Source: Pinus tabuliformis
Taxonomy: Eukaryota > Streptophyta > Pinopsida > Pinales > Pinaceae
NCBI GenBank assembly: GCA_031772625.1
Contig: CM062819.1
Location: 824,641,003 to 824,705,002, forward strand
Reading direction: 5' to 3'
DNA length: 64,000 bases
Shown here piece by piece: positions 48,324 through 61,260 of this stretch. Within the stretch, counting starts at the first letter, position 1. Every line of letters starts with the position of its first letter. Below the pieces are notes generated by a model. That model saw only the letters and a list, made by a program, of their open reading frames with translations. It did no database searches and was not told the DNA's origin. The translations under genes and the position numbers were made by a program.

Positions 48324-49289
48324 GTAGCATCAGATGTGCTCTAGCTCCAAAATTTTATGGAGGGGCTAAAACACATGAGATCTTCAAAACCCATAAATTG
48401 TTTGGAGAAATTCCGCCCAGATGATGAGTTATTAAAATAATTAATATTTTTAATGGGTTCCTAAGTCTAAACTTAGGAAAATAAAATTTTTAATGGGTAT
48501 CAATAAGAATATGGGTGAGAAACTTCTAAGTGACGAGGATCAAGCTTGTTTTAATCTTAGCCATTGATTAGGGACTTAATCTCGGTCGTTGATTCATCAA
48601 CAAGAAAAGTATAAGAGGAGGCTTGAGGGTCAGTTGGAGATACATTTGAGAGATCAGTAAGTTCGATTTTTCTGGGGTGAGGTTTGCTGAGAAAATCGAA
48701 CAAGTGATCTGTTGTAGTGAGGGGCAGTTCAGTAGAGGGACTTTAGTCCAACACCAATAATACATAGTAGAGAGGCAGAGAAGCACCAGGAGAGCTCTGA
48801 TGCAATGACGCAGAGGGAGAGATCTAATGCAGTGATGTAGCTCCTGGAGGACATGACGTAGTTCGAGTGCAGAGCTTGGAGCAACCATCACTGCCAAGTG
48901 CTGGGAACAATGCAATCACTTGTGGGGTTTGTTCATATGTCTCTAGATAGAGGTACTTCTGCCGGGTTTATTCTCTGTTGGGTGAGCCGGACTTGGCACC
49001 CTAGTTGTATTCAGAAATGTTCTTAGTAATACAAACCCTCTATGTGTTGCACCATTTTTCCTGAATTGGGTTTTTTCCAAGGATGATTGTCCAAAAATAA
49101 CGGTGTCCCTTGTGTATTTGTCTCATTTCATTTCAATTCGTGATCTGTATGTATGTGTAGTATGAAATAGTGTTTTCATCGCTATTTAAATAATTAAATA
49201 AATTGTTGAATGTAAAATAAGTAGGAGATGATAAACCAGTGATTGCAATATGATTTTTGATGTGTAGATTTATAAATTTTCACATTAAA

Positions 49290-50966
49290 CATGTGGTTAT
49301 TCATAGTTTTTTTCATTTTTTTGTTAAGTCTTGTACAAGTAGAAGAGTAGTAGTGTTTGTTGTTGTAATGTCTCTATGAAAAATGTTACTTGTAGCATTT
49401 GGGTTATTCATTACCTCCATTGGGAGATGAGATCAACATTAAAAAAAAATAGATATTGTCTAAAGCAATCCAAGCTAGTATTGTGAAAACATGTATTCTA
49501 TGTGTCTTGTCAAATTCTATTATTGTTAGATAAATTAAAGTAGAGTTTTATTTCTTCTATTATCTAAGAAATTTTTATATATCTATGAATAGCTAAATTA
49601 GTTTATGTATCAATAATATTTTTTTATGAATTTAGTGATTCTAGTTTTCATCATGTTACAAATAGCATGCCTCCCAAATTGTCAACCTCTAAAACTCCTA
49701 AACAATCACCCAATGGAAAAAGCGTCAATTATTGAACTTGTTGAACAAGTAGACAATGACATGGAGATTATACTAGAACAATTCAGATCCATCATGTAGT
49801 TGGCTAAACCTGAAAATTAGCCAATGTGACCAATATTCAAATACACTAAGGTTCTCTTAAGTTCTCAGGTTATTTTTCCAAGATGGAGGGATACCTATAG
49901 AAAATGCAAAGAGGAAGATTACCTAGAAATAGTCCCCCCCAAGTGATCTTGTGTGAGAAATGCAGATGATAAGGTATTTTTCAATGCAAGGAGGTCACAC
50001 TAGCACACCATAGATGCCTTAACTCTAGTAATGCCATGATGCAAATCTATATGGATGATTTTTCTATCCATGGTGACAATTTTAAACAAGATCCATGTGG
50101 TGGCATGTCATTGCTTCTTTGTATAGGTGGATTTTGTGCATGTAGTCTAACAAATTTGGTGGAATTCTATTTAATGTATTTGTTCAAGTCCACAAGAAAA
50201 TAGGGATAAAGTATGACATATCAGATGGCATAAATCATAGTAAGCATACACCTTTGGTGAACAACTTGACGCTTTTGCAACCTCACCAATGAAGCAAAGT
50301 CAATGGGGGCATATTTTAAATTTGTATATACTTGACCTAATACACCACATGGAAGTCAATTCGATGATAGTTTCTTTGCATACAACTATAGTTATAATGT
50401 GTGGCACACAAAACCAATTTAGTCCTCAAAAGAAAATTGTATGAAGGGATAGTAACAATAACTTTGAGGATAGGAATCGAAGTGTTATTCTAACACTCGT
50501 TTAAAGATAACCTGCATCAAAGGCATCACAAATTCAAAGAATAACTTGGTTTAGTGATATACTAGTATGAAACTTGCATCACATTCATATGTATACACTA
50601 ATAAAAATCTTTGTTTATTCATATCACACATAATCAAATATGCATTTTTTATTGATTAGAAATTCTAAGCAGTAAAATTAGTTTTATTCTAGGCACCTTA
50701 AACTATTAGGTAATTTAATTAAAACATAAGAAAACTACCGCATCAATACGAGTTACAAGTAGGAAGTCTAGACAGAATAGAAGAATTGGATGGAATATGC
50801 TCTTTATCTTATTCACAAGCATGGGAGAGTTTAAAAGTACCAATCACAAGATATTTATCAAAGAATATTTCAGAGATGAAAAATGATCTAGCTAATCCAA
50901 CTACTACATTGTTTTTATATTGCATACATCTATCCTTTTGGAATGACAGTTGTCACAAGTGGTCAA
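49290..50966. other. No gene recognised; possible RT scrap
   Basis: AT-rich. At 50039-50090 one frame reads MQIYMDDFSIHGDNFKQ, like the YMDDF active-site strand of Ty3 elements of the Athila/Tat type, but I see no neighbouring RT blocks. The plus-strand frame 50786-51010 is antisense to the end of the cellulose synthase remnant. Confidence 0.4.
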
Positions 50967-51999
50967 TCACAGTAAAATGGACAAATAACTTACAATTTGT
51001 GGTATATTAAACTTCCCAGTGAGAAGAAAAACAACTGGAAATGTGCAATAAACCACCTTAGGGATATAAGTAATGGAATATACTGTTTATGTATGCTAGT
51101 ATCTCTATCCATTTTAGTCTTCCACCATAACCATACCAAATTAGGGAATGATGGTTGAGAAGAATTTCAACAAAACCTAATGCCCATTGAAGTACTTGGC
51201 TCAAATAATTAGAAATATTTATAAGAGTAGACCCTTTGAATGCGGAGCGAGGAGGCATACAGGTAAATGGATCTCCAATCTCGAGCATACATTTTAAAGC
51301 CAGTTAAAATGTCTTCTGTGATTGAACCATAAATCCAACCAACTTGCAGACAAAATATTGATTCAATTTAACAATTAATTGAAAAATGAGGTATCAAGCA
51401 GCTGCATGAAATAATATGATAATCTTTCAAAGTCTTGTATACGTTGTGTCTCTAGTCAGTCTTATCTTCATACCCATAGCTAATAACATGGACAACTTCT
51501 TTTAATAATTAAATGGGACTAACCAACTAATGAACACCACCATTCTCCATTAGGGTGGATGCAACAAATAAATATGATTGACCAAATATTTTCTCTAAGC
51601 TCTTTTGAGACATGAGCAGAGATTTTTCATCATCAAATCTTGCAACTTGAGTCCAAAAGACCAAAAAAGAGAAAAGTGTAAGATGAGTTGAAAATCAATC
51701 ATTAGGCATATTTTTCACCAAATGGAATGAAGTTACCTTCAACGCGTTCTTCTATATCTTCCAAGTTGAAGATAGGAATTGTGTTGTCAGTTTTCTTTAT
51801 TGTTTTGTGTCATTGGCATTTATTTTTGTCCACTTTATTGTTCGTTCTAGTTCCATTGTAACACATATAAAAACAATTAGGCAAACAAAAATTATTCTTG
51901 ATGGGGGAGATTATAACCATACAATGATATCTCATTGAAAAAATATCCTATCTCCACATAAATTAGGCCCTGGATTCCATCCAAACCTTTGAGGTTGAT
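50967..51999 (-). pseudogene. CESA: Cellulose synthase C-terminal half, intron-bearing pseudogene fragment
   Basis: CESA is a plasma-membrane glucosyltransferase that makes beta-1,4-glucan. Three exons read in order on the minus strand. 51737-51999, after a tttacag acceptor: INLKGLDGIQG, YFFNEISLYGY, then after a shift FNLEDIEERVEG, ending at a gt donor. 51443-51638: [25 protein letters not shown], then KEVVHVISYGYEDKTD and a stop where Trp is usual. 50967-51343: [16 protein letters not shown] with the catalytic TED, a one-base insertion after WRSIY, then [22 protein letters not shown] where the usual QVLRW has Arg changed to Gln, [11 protein letters not shown], and after another shift YCTFPVVFLLTGKF. 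The N-terminal zinc finger, first membrane helices and first catalytic Asp are absent. Confidence 0.88.
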
Positions 52000-54023
52000 C
52001 TGTAAAGCATATGGTAACACATGAGTTTCCAAGAATAATGAAGACGTATGCAATTTGCGAAATTTGTAAAATTTCATATTATAATTGTAATATATACAAT
52101 GAATAATGTTCCTTATTCCATACTCACCTTACATGGATGCAAGATGACTATACAAACCCGCATAGCATAAGCCTTGTGGGTTCACCAAGCTCATGATATG
52201 TGGGTTGACAATGCCAAAAGGGCCTGCAAGACAAAGCCCTTCTTGCCAGTTGTTGGGTGGAACAATTGTTCTTTTAATTCAGAGTAACATATCTAACGCT
52301 CACATTAATTATTAATCTAGGTACGCATTTTTATTTCAAGGTTATCATGCAAAGTATATGCAAGGACAAATTATGACTATTGTTAATGAATCTCAAACCC
52401 AATCATTGTAATAACACTCTCAACAATCCAACACTCTGGATGTTACACTCTGAAACCTTGCTCACATTGTTAGAAAATAAACACACATTACAAAACAAAC
52501 CACTTTGTCACACAATCACTCTTATTCAAAAGGAAATAACACTCCTTGAAAACATTCACTCAAGTAAATGCTGAAACACACATTCAAATAAAATAAACAC
52601 ACCACAAAATTGTAATAGGAATCAAATAATTGTCACACTAACAAAGGGACCAATCCAGGACCTATGTTGTTACACGATACAAAGGTTAGAATTATGCAAT
52701 AATTAAAGTATGAATAAGATTAATAGTAATAGTAACAACACCAGTAATCATACATTAATCATAACTAAGAGGAAATAAATAAAAATTATGCAATACCTTC
52801 CTAACCAATGATCCCTACTATGAAGGAGGGCCCTTCTTCGCTAGCAGGGGTTGGTATACTACACAAAACACAAGCTAATCTGCAGAAAGGTATGGTGCTA
52901 CGAATATTGAGATTTGCATTTATGAAACATACATGATTAAAATGTTGTTGCTCTCCCCCTCTATTCTTTTTTTCTCTCTATGTCGATCTATATCTACTCG
53001 TAGGAAGAGAGAACACTTTTTTATAATTCCAGAATACAAAGATAATATCATTGTGAGAATCTCTTGATTATCATGTGATCTAAATCAAGAATACACATTA
53101 ACAGTTTAATAAATAATTCCATGGTTGGGAAAAAGTTGTAACAAATTTTCCAGATTACAATAATCCATCTATGGAAAATCCTAATTGCTTGAGATGTATT
53201 GTCCATGAATATCTCCTTTGACGATTGAACTAACTTTGTCCATATACTTTTCCAGATTAGTCTTCATTACTGATTGAAGGAAATTAATGTGTCAAAAATA
53301 AGTCTCGCATGTATCAACAACATTCAATGAGTCCTTGTCCCATCTTTAGCGAGGCAAAATTAGAAAGTGTAATCATGTAATGACACTTCAACAGACCACA
53401 TATCCTAAAACAACCCATTTGTCGGTTTTATGGTAAAAATAACCTAAAGTAGTAGTTCTCATGCCAAATTACAAGCATAATTAGATCATAAGGATGACAC
53501 ATAAAAAGAGACATACCTAGGTTGATAATGGTTGTTATAGTGATAAAGTGTGGACTTAAGAGTAAAAAAGGGTAAGGAAAGGATAGGAAAGTGGATGCAA
53601 AAAGATGCCAATTCCACGTCCCAACACCAGCAAAGACATAAAGGTAAAGGTTGAGCAAACCCCATTGAACATATAATGATAGCCTAGATTGACTACTAGA
53701 TCATTTTAATTGTTTGACATGTGCCATTACTAGTATACATATGGAGAGGGATACTTATCAAATGTACAAACCATGGCAATATCTCACCCTGAAAATATCA
53801 TTTTTCATATTTTTATTATTGTATGTTAATATTTGTTGTCACGAAATGTGCATTTAGTAGGATGCATAGGCAATTTAACTTTAGACACAAATAATTAAGC
53901 ATACACATTTGTGTAGATGCATACATATAGGAAAGTAGACATACAAACATGTTTCTTCAATATTGTTATAATTGTGATACATATAAAGAAATTTGAAGTA
54001 TGTGAAAACCATTGAAAATATAC
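52000..54023. other. Mostly no gene; possible further E1-alpha exon
   Basis: No supported frame in 52000-53740. A stretch rich in acactc and cacac (52400-52600) gives a chance frame. On the minus strand near 53750-53795 the sequence after ttttcag (gggtgagatattgccatgg) weakly resembles the next BCKDH E1-alpha exon (RVGHHSTSDDS), but too many changes prevent a call. Confidence 0.4.
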
Positions 54024-54952
54024 CTCTATTAAGATTGGTTTAGACACATCAATTTCCATCTATCATGCCTTGCTAACTATAGCGTACATAGAAAGTGCAT
54101 TGTTCTTGTCTATAGGAATGATTCTTATCCCATAACCTTACCCTCTAACAACTACACCATCACCTGGAAATTTGCCAAAAAAAATAGGGAACAAATAGAT
54201 AATCAAATTTGAGGGCCCTTCCAGAAGAGAGGGTAATTTTAACAATAAATAGGAATACAAACTTATTAAATATGTAGAGTAATTTGAACTATTCTGAAGA
54301 TGGGGTAATAATTTCCCATCCATTGTTTCACCAAATAAATTCAACTATAACTTCTAGAACTGCTGCAAAGTTTAAGACAACATGACAATCTCCCCGAGGC
54401 AAAAAGGAGAAATTCATTACCTGAAAGCAATAGAGATTTTGAATTAACAATAGGTGCACAGATTGAGATAACATTTTTCTTTGGAAGGATATAGTAAAAA
54501 ATTTGATGGTTGGGAACTGACATTGACCTCACTTGTGCCACCATCACCAAAAAAGGTTACTAGACAAGCTTGATTCTTGATTGTTTTTAGGGAATATGTT
54601 GCACCTACTGAATGGGGAATTTGTGTCCTAGGAAATGAACATGATATGTGGAATGCAGTAAGAACTCCCAAGCAACCCAAAGTATTGTTTACAAAATAAA
54701 AATAATGAATAATGTAGCTGAGAGCTAAATTCATAAAGATAACTACCATTTAAGTGAAGGAGACCCTTACGCTATAAGGGATGATAATGTGAAGTAATTC
54801 AATGCATTAAATCCATAATGGATACGCATATTGCGCACCTTGCCATAATAAACACAATTCCTAAAGCATTAGTTTGCAAATTATTACATTGTGAAACTGC
54901 ACCAAATAAGGACCTTTGGTTCTCGATATTGAAGACGTTAAAAACATAAACC
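54024..54952 (-). pseudogene. BCKDHA: Branched-chain alpha-keto acid dehydrogenase E1-alpha, pseudogene fragment with introns
   Basis: E1-alpha uses thiamine diphosphate to decarboxylate branched-chain keto acids in mitochondria. Four exons on the minus strand. About 54771-54952: QYREPKVLIW, SFTM-stop-stop-FAN-stop-CF, then IHYGFNALNYFT and a GC|GTAAGG donor. 54528-54627 (100 bp, clean acceptor and donor): TQIPHSVGATYSLK and the cofactor motif FGDGGTSE. About 54283-54393: GDCHVVLNFAAVLE, then NNGW and TPSSE. 54024-54163: GDGVVVRG, stop, GYGIR, then NNALSMY, two stops, and KPILIE before a gt donor. Codon phase is kept across the first intron. At least eight stops. N-terminal and C-terminal exons are missing or unrecognisable. 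Confidence 0.88.
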
Positions 54953-55195
54953 CTTTCAGTTAAGCTACAAAAAAACCACCAGACACTATGAGTATAAGGA
55001 AAGAAATATGTTGTATTTGATAACATCAATTTATGAGCTCACAATGGGGAATAACATTGGTTGCAATGTGATGTGATAAAAAAGGCTTGGAATATTCAAC
55101 GACCAGTTGCAAATATAAAAGAATGGATTGGGGCTTCTAAATGAATCCACAGATAATTCACAATTACTCTATCTCTTTTATTTCCTAGACCACCT

Positions 55196-57454
55196 TTAGG
55201 TCCCATTCGCAAAATCAATTCTTCCACTTTGTCGACCAACACAGGCCCCACGTACCCTTATTCCATCATTTTTAAAGTATTTTCTAGTAGGAAATGGATG
55301 TCCACGAGTGGCTGCAACACATGAAAAATGCAAGAGATACTTCACAAGTAACACAGATTGATCAAAAGTATCAACCTTAACATATGTTTATTTATGTTAA
55401 TTAACTCTAGTGCCAGATGTGGTCTTTTCCTCCTAAACAAATGATTGATGCCCATTAATTGTAGTAGGATATGCTTTAATAGTAAAATGTTGAGCAATAA
55501 CAATTAACAAAAAACTATGGGACATAAGTAACATTTAATAAAAATCGCTTAATCATGTAGTATCCAAAAACTACAGCCAAACTAATGATTGTGGTATCAT
55601 GCTAAAAGAGACATGCAAACTGAGCAAAGAACATTGAGATTTGGCATCTAAAATTCCACGAGACAGTGAAAACAAATGCATACTTTATTCAAATTAACAT
55701 TCATGTTTGAGAAATAAAAAGTGAATGTAGAGTAGTAAATTCCATTTTCAATCAAGAGGGAAATCATTTATAGAGATTCCTACAACACATCAATACAAAA
55801 TGCAAGGATGTGTAGTTTAACTACACTTGATATTAATTGTTATTATAAAGAGAAAATACCTGAAGTGCAATTTAGACTGAAACTGTTTTTTTCAAATTCA
55901 AAAAAAGAAATACAAAATCCTCGTTGTTGAAGACAAGATCATTTAATTTGAGATATCAATGGCACAATGACTAATACAAATGCCTCTTATAACAAAAACT
56001 AGGTATGTGTCCAAACCTTGCTCCTAACTTGAATCCAGTTCAGCTTAATTGCCTGAAATTTCTCGAATTATTATTCAACTTGGGGAGGGGTAACATTTAC
56101 AAGAAATTTCTTGACATAATAAAAATATTGAAGTAAATGATGGATTAAATACAAAAAAATGACTATATTCAAATTCTGACACCTTCTACTTTAGGGGATG
56201 AACTGTGATTTTTTATATTCACAACAATGGAACTCAAGGACTCATCTCCAGATGTCTTAGCTAGACTGGAAGAGTTGCTTGATGCTCAACACTTGGCATC
56301 GCTTTGGTAAGAGATGGTTTTTGAACTGCAACACTAAGAGTTGCATTTTCTTTCATTGCTTTAACCTTTTTAGAGCGAAAAGTGTCGATTAGATATTGAG
56401 TGACAATATTGCAATCAAGGGTTGGGAAGTTTAGCATTAAATTGGATAGATATTACAATTGAAACATAAGATTTTTTGGGTGCATATTAGATTATAACTA
56501 AAGTTTCACGAGCAGGTGGCCTTTCATTATGAAATAGGGCAGGAAAATGGTCAATTGTTGATTCTTTGTTGTCAGTTGAACCATCTAGGATTTCTCTCTC
56601 CTGTATGTGATTATGTTCCTCATCAACAAGAAGTTCCTCCACCACTATTATGTATTGCTAAATACCATGATTCTCAACTACTAATTTAGACTTAAAAACT
56701 ATACACGAAACAATCAAACATAGAACAATTAAAGAAAATTCTTTGAATAAATACATAGAACAATGTTGTACTTTTAAAAATGATAGTCACAAGTCTAAAA
56801 ATCAAATACAATATACTCATTTTACCTGGCTCTAGGATAGGTGTCTTAACTGCATGGTCTACATAGTCATTTACCAATGCAAGTTTTTACTTTGGTTGTT
56901 TTGGTTCTTCATCGGCATACTTAAAGGTATTATTCAATACAAAGTACCTTTTTTCCAAAGGAGCTAGGAAAAAATATTGTGTGAATGTGTGCTCCACTAT
57001 TTTTAAATGTGAGTGATCCCATTACTAGAACCAATACTCCATTGTTATAAGACTCTTGTGAATTAAATATATTTATCACAGGCTTAAATATTTTGTGGTC
57101 TAGAGAAATTATCTATTGATTGATATCCTAATACACAGAAAGCATAAAATGTAAATTAATAACATAGTTGCACATAACTAATCTTGTAGGCAATCCCTTG
57201 AGATATGTATACTTTTTATGAATTTCCTATAAAGATAAAAAAAAAAAAATTAACAGAGAAACAAGTTTACATCAACACTATACTCCATACAAGATTCAAG
57301 TGTCCTTTTGGTTTACCTCCATAATAGTTATTGTGATCATTTGAGCATTTGGACCTGATCAACAGAGTAAACTGCACTTCTGGTAAAATTTGTGTGTCAT
57401 TTGAGGAGACATACAGAGAACATTGTAGTACTATGTCACAAAGGCATTCACAAC
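55196..57454 (-). pseudogene. G3BP-like protein (NTF2 domain + RRM + RG-rich tail), intron-bearing pseudogene
   Basis: Plant G3BP-like proteins bind RNA and act in stress granules. Exons on the minus strand: 57317-57454, NTF2 start (VVNAFVT-stop-YYNVL, THKFYQKCSLL); 56826-57127, NTF2 rest (SQESYNNGVLVLVMGSL, one-base shift, TQYFFLAPLEKRYFVLNN, ALVNDYVDHA); about 56183-56430, linker (KVKAMKENATL, then after a shift SSSLAKTSGDESLSS); about 56017-56122, RRM first half (YYVKKFLVNVTPPQVE, two stops, FEKF, IQVRSK); 55860-55926 (QRGFCISFFEFE); 55406-55473 (PTTINGHQSFV, stop, EEKTT); 55196-55311, RG-like tail (PFPTRKYFKNDG, GRQSGR). Most junctions keep gt and ag and the right phase; the acceptor before 55926 is aa. 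First exon not found. Confidence 0.88.
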
Positions 57455-60132
57455 CTAGAAACACAACGCATAGTAAAATTATAAGGATTTCAACTTAAAA
57501 TGAATCAATATATTACACAACATATATTTAACCAATGCCATTTGAAACATAGTATTTGTGGATTAGGAACCAGAGCTTTACTTTGTTGAATACTCATTTA
57601 TCTTGTACTGAAATTAAATTAATACAACATACGATAGAAAAATGGGTAAGAAAATATGTAACTGCTTTTGAACTACTTATAGATGACAATGAAGCCTAAT
57701 TAGATAAACATAGATAACATATACATGTGTGTGTTACACGTCATTTTTTCACCATTAGGTAAATGACCACAAATATAGATCTCTCACTATCTGATGAACT
57801 CTTCCGAGCAATACCCTAGAATGTTGGAAGCAAAACCATTTTGAAAACAACAAGAATCTCAGATTACATTGCTAAAAAACCCATTTTCAAGCAATGACGC
57901 ACTTTTCCTAGCAAATTTTCGCGCAAACACAATTTTAATGATTGTATCAGGTGTAATTTGTTGCTATGTTTTCCATTAAAACGCGCGACAACCTATTAAC
58001 ATAGGTAAAAAGAAGAAAGCAATTTCTAGAAGCCTTGTTAGGGAATATTATACCAACAAGAAGGACTCGAGCCCCTACCTATTTGGGCCTCATCCCATGG
58101 TTCATGAATCTATTCCCTCTCATTATGGAACCATAATCCCCATATTTGTGGATCTGATCCTTAGAAAGAGGATCTCTAACCCTCTCCATTTGTCTTATAA
58201 ATTCACTACAAACCAGAGGGGAAGGGGTTGACTTTTGATGTAAACATATGTTGTCAATTTAAGGCTGGAAGCTTCTCACTTAAGGGAGGATTGGAGACTA
58301 TTAGAAGGAGGTTTGCAACATCAAGGCTAGGTTGTATCTCTCCTTTTCATTCAATTATAATACAAAAGAGTGTTTCTTTCTCACTATATTATCCATTGGA
58401 TATGATATAATGTATGCGTATTTTCATTGTCCATTGGTAATAATATCAGGTACTAGTCTCCTTGATCACTAGTATAGGTTTTATTAAATCATGTATATAT
58501 CATATGCCTTTGATCCTTTGTTTGTTATTGTCTTTACAGGTCTGAATTCTGAGCATTGGGAAGCTGCAATAGCGAGGATCTTTAACAGACATTTCGTTTG
58601 AAAGGTATGGATTTCATATACTGTTACTCTTGTTTATGATTCAATTGAAATAAACACAGGGAAATATTTACTAGTTTATTTGTTTGTTACTAGATCCAGT
58701 CATTGAGTCTAGGGAGATCTTATCTTGTCTGCAGGACAAGATTTGTCTGCCTAATAGTGTGTGTCTGTGTGTAAGTAAATGATGGTAAAACTGTGAAAAT
58801 AATATGAACAGGTCCATGATCAAATATTTTGACTCTTGCTATAACGTCAAGAGTTAAAGCCTGATATTCTAATAACTTATGACTAACTAAGAGGCAAAAC
58901 ATGTTTATGTAATTAAACCTAGGTGGGAAGGAGAATAAACAATTCTCCCAACCAACCCAAGATTCTTTTAAAAAGGATGGAATGGGGTGGAATTTGATCC
59001 ACTTATGACTTAAAAAGAGCTATATTTATGTTAATTTTAACATTAGCTAATCATGCAAAGAACATGTTCAAAATAACATAATAATATACTATGTTATCAT
59101 ATACTATCCACTTGATGAGGTCATGAAAATGCAACTAGATATCTCACCGTATGCAAAGAATAAAAAATCAAACAAAATACATTTTGATAGTGTTAAAATT
59201 TCACATGGCTTTGACCATGTAATCATTTTATGACAACGCAAAATATAAAGATCTATAAATCTAATAAACACCTAGCTATGAACATAAATATGAGAGCATA
59301 GAAACTATATGTTTAAGTATATAAATCAAACATATATCCTAGCCATGAATAAGTAAAGTGATTATATTTGATAGACATCAGTATGGATAGGAAAAAACAC
59401 AAGCATGGGCAATTAATCCATTTGACAATCTTGATCTTTACAAAACAATCCCTTTCTTATTAAGGAAGAACACGCTTAAAATGGCATGCAAGGCCCATGA
59501 TTTGGGCATAGAAAATACAATTAACACCCTAGTGAAAGAGAGGTGTTGAACATTGAACTTTGCTTCGATGAGTAATGTATGGGAATAAATACAAGCATTC
59601 ACAATGATCATATATGATGATCCTAATCTTTGAAAGAAAAAATGATTTGACCTAAATCATGAAAAACATTGATCAGAATGTAAGTGTTATCAAGTGGGCA
59701 AGTAGATAAGAAGTACAGTTCCATCCTGGTGACAAAAGGCATATTGGATTTCTAAGTTTTCCTGGAACCATGAACAAATTATAAATAGGGTATATTCATA
59801 ATAACATATTAATAGGACAACATATGTAGACTATCTTATGAATCATATGATTAAGTTGATCTTTGAAAAATAAGGAAAATATATTCTTTGACTTGGACTA
59901 TGAACAAGCATAAAACCAAAATATCGCTGGTTAAGTAGTATTTGAAAACATAAAACTTAGTTTCCTTTCTTCTCAAATCGAAGTTTTTATGCCCTTCCAG
60001 GTAGGAAAAAACTTGGACCTCCAAATTATCTGCCTGAGCCATAGGAACCAAAATAATGTGATAGCTCTCAGTGTTTGAGGTGTATGAGTTGATTCCTTCT
60101 CAAGTTACTAATAGTTGAAAGTGTTAGCCTTT
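57455..60132. other. No gene recognised
   Basis: AT-rich. A block from 58036 (tgttagggaatatta) with tataaattc near 58196 and a late cttttcattcaattataat near 58345 has the look of a copia LTR, but neither a second copy nor a target duplication was found. The minus-strand frames 58720-58902 and 59851-60051 are without domains. Confidence 0.4.
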
Positions 60133-60310
60133 AAAACTATAAAATAGTTCTACTGTGTAAAAGCAACAAAGGAATAACATAAGAAGTAAAAACTATAAAA
60201 TAGTTCTACTATGTAAAAGCAGCAAAGGAATAACATAAGAAGTAAAAACTTTAAAATAGTTCTACTGTGTAAAAGCAGCAAAGGAATAACATAAGAAGTA
60301 AAAACTATAA
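60133..60310. repeat. 56-bp tandem repeat, three copies
   Basis: Units begin aaaact at 60133, 60189 and 60245, each with aaatagttctact and ggaataacataagaag. Only three or four substitutions separate the copies. Confidence 0.93.
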
Positions 60311-60979
60311 ATTGTCTTGAAATTTTTGGTTTAGCATCATATTCACAAGGGGCTTACCCTATATTCACAAGCCTCGAGTTCAAAGAAATGCATGATATCA
60401 TGTCAATGCTTGAATCCCAAACATCGTGTGTATGTGTGTGTGTGCAAATTTTCTTTCATTTAGATCATAAATCTTGCCACCAAAGGATGATGTATATTTA
60501 AGCCTATATGTATTCTATACGTATGTGTGCAAAAAGAAAGTATTGATCCAACCTTATGACACCATTTTTATATAGAATTGAGTAAGCACAATGAAAACTC
60601 TATATTTGTGTTTATATAAAGCAGTTTTGGAAGTAAATAAAAATTTCGCAAACAACAAGGAAATGAAACATTAGGGAGTGGGAACATCATTGCGATCCTT
60701 AGACTCAATGAAGATTTGATAGCGACATATTTTGTATCAAAGGAACATTGATAGCAACTCCACATTTCTAAACTATTCCTTGTAACACGCACCACAAAAA
60801 AAATAAAAAGAATAAGGCCTTACTGGAAATTTAGATTTTCTTTTTGATAAAATAGGCCTATTAAAATTATATCAACTCCATCAATATTGTCTCTATCAAA
60901 TGGTAAGAGAATCACAATGTACTGTAGTTCAGAGACCAATGTATTGTATTTCACAGATCATTGTAATTTGACCCAAAAA

Positions 60980-60980
<1 letters not shown>
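60311..60980. other. No gene recognised
   Basis: AT-rich sequence with a short (TG)n at about 60427-60443. The minus-strand frame 60568-60795 has no domain. Confidence 0.5.

Positions 60981-61045
<65 letters not shown>
60981..61045. repeat. (TA)n microsatellite 1
   Basis: Uninterrupted alternating TA of about 65 bp, directly left of the foldback structure. Confidence 0.97.
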
Positions 61046-61048
<3 letters not shown>

Positions 61049-61163
61049 ATGCACATGACAAAATAAGTTGTTTGTGGCTTAAATTACTAGTCCAATTGTT
61101 ATTTTAGCTGGAAGTTTAAACGGACTAGTAATAATAATTGGACTAGTAATTTAAGCCCCAAAC

Positions 61164-61260
<97 letters not shown>

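Larger units (their letters stand above)
43456..49284 (+). mobile_element. Gag-only LTR retrotransposon (TR-GAG-like), with nested insertion
   Basis: LTR 1 (43456-44488) and LTR 2 (46575-49284, interrupted) both start TGTTGATTTTGGGTAGC and end AAATTTTCACA. A primer site tggtattagagc at 44489-44500 follows LTR 1, and a purine-rich gctaagagagag precedes LTR 2. The pentamer ttaaa stands on both sides (43451-43455 and 49285-49289), an exact target duplication. The 2.09-kb internal region encodes Gag and no protease, integrase or RT, so it must borrow enzymes from another copia element. Confidence 0.9.
46575..49284 (+). repeat. LTR 2 of the gag-only element, split by an insertion
   Basis: The first 17 bases (46575-46591) and the rest (from 48324) align with LTR 1. 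The break lies in gggtagc, and gtagc appears on both sides. Confidence 0.88.

Noticed and set aside
50039-50090. MQIYMDDFSIHGDNFKQ, like a Ty3 RT active site
   Set aside because: No neighbouring RT blocks in any frame; too short to call an element.
53750-53795. Possible additional BCKDH E1-alpha exon after a ttttcag acceptor
   Set aside because: The similarity is only at the DNA level with indels; no readable protein motif.
54964-55085. Possible upstream E1-alpha exon (SFY...) on the minus strand
   Set aside because: Only SFY and scattered residues fit; could be chance.
58036-58590. LTR-like block (TG start, TATA-like box, polyadenylation-like region)
   Set aside because: No second copy, primer site or target duplication in the window.
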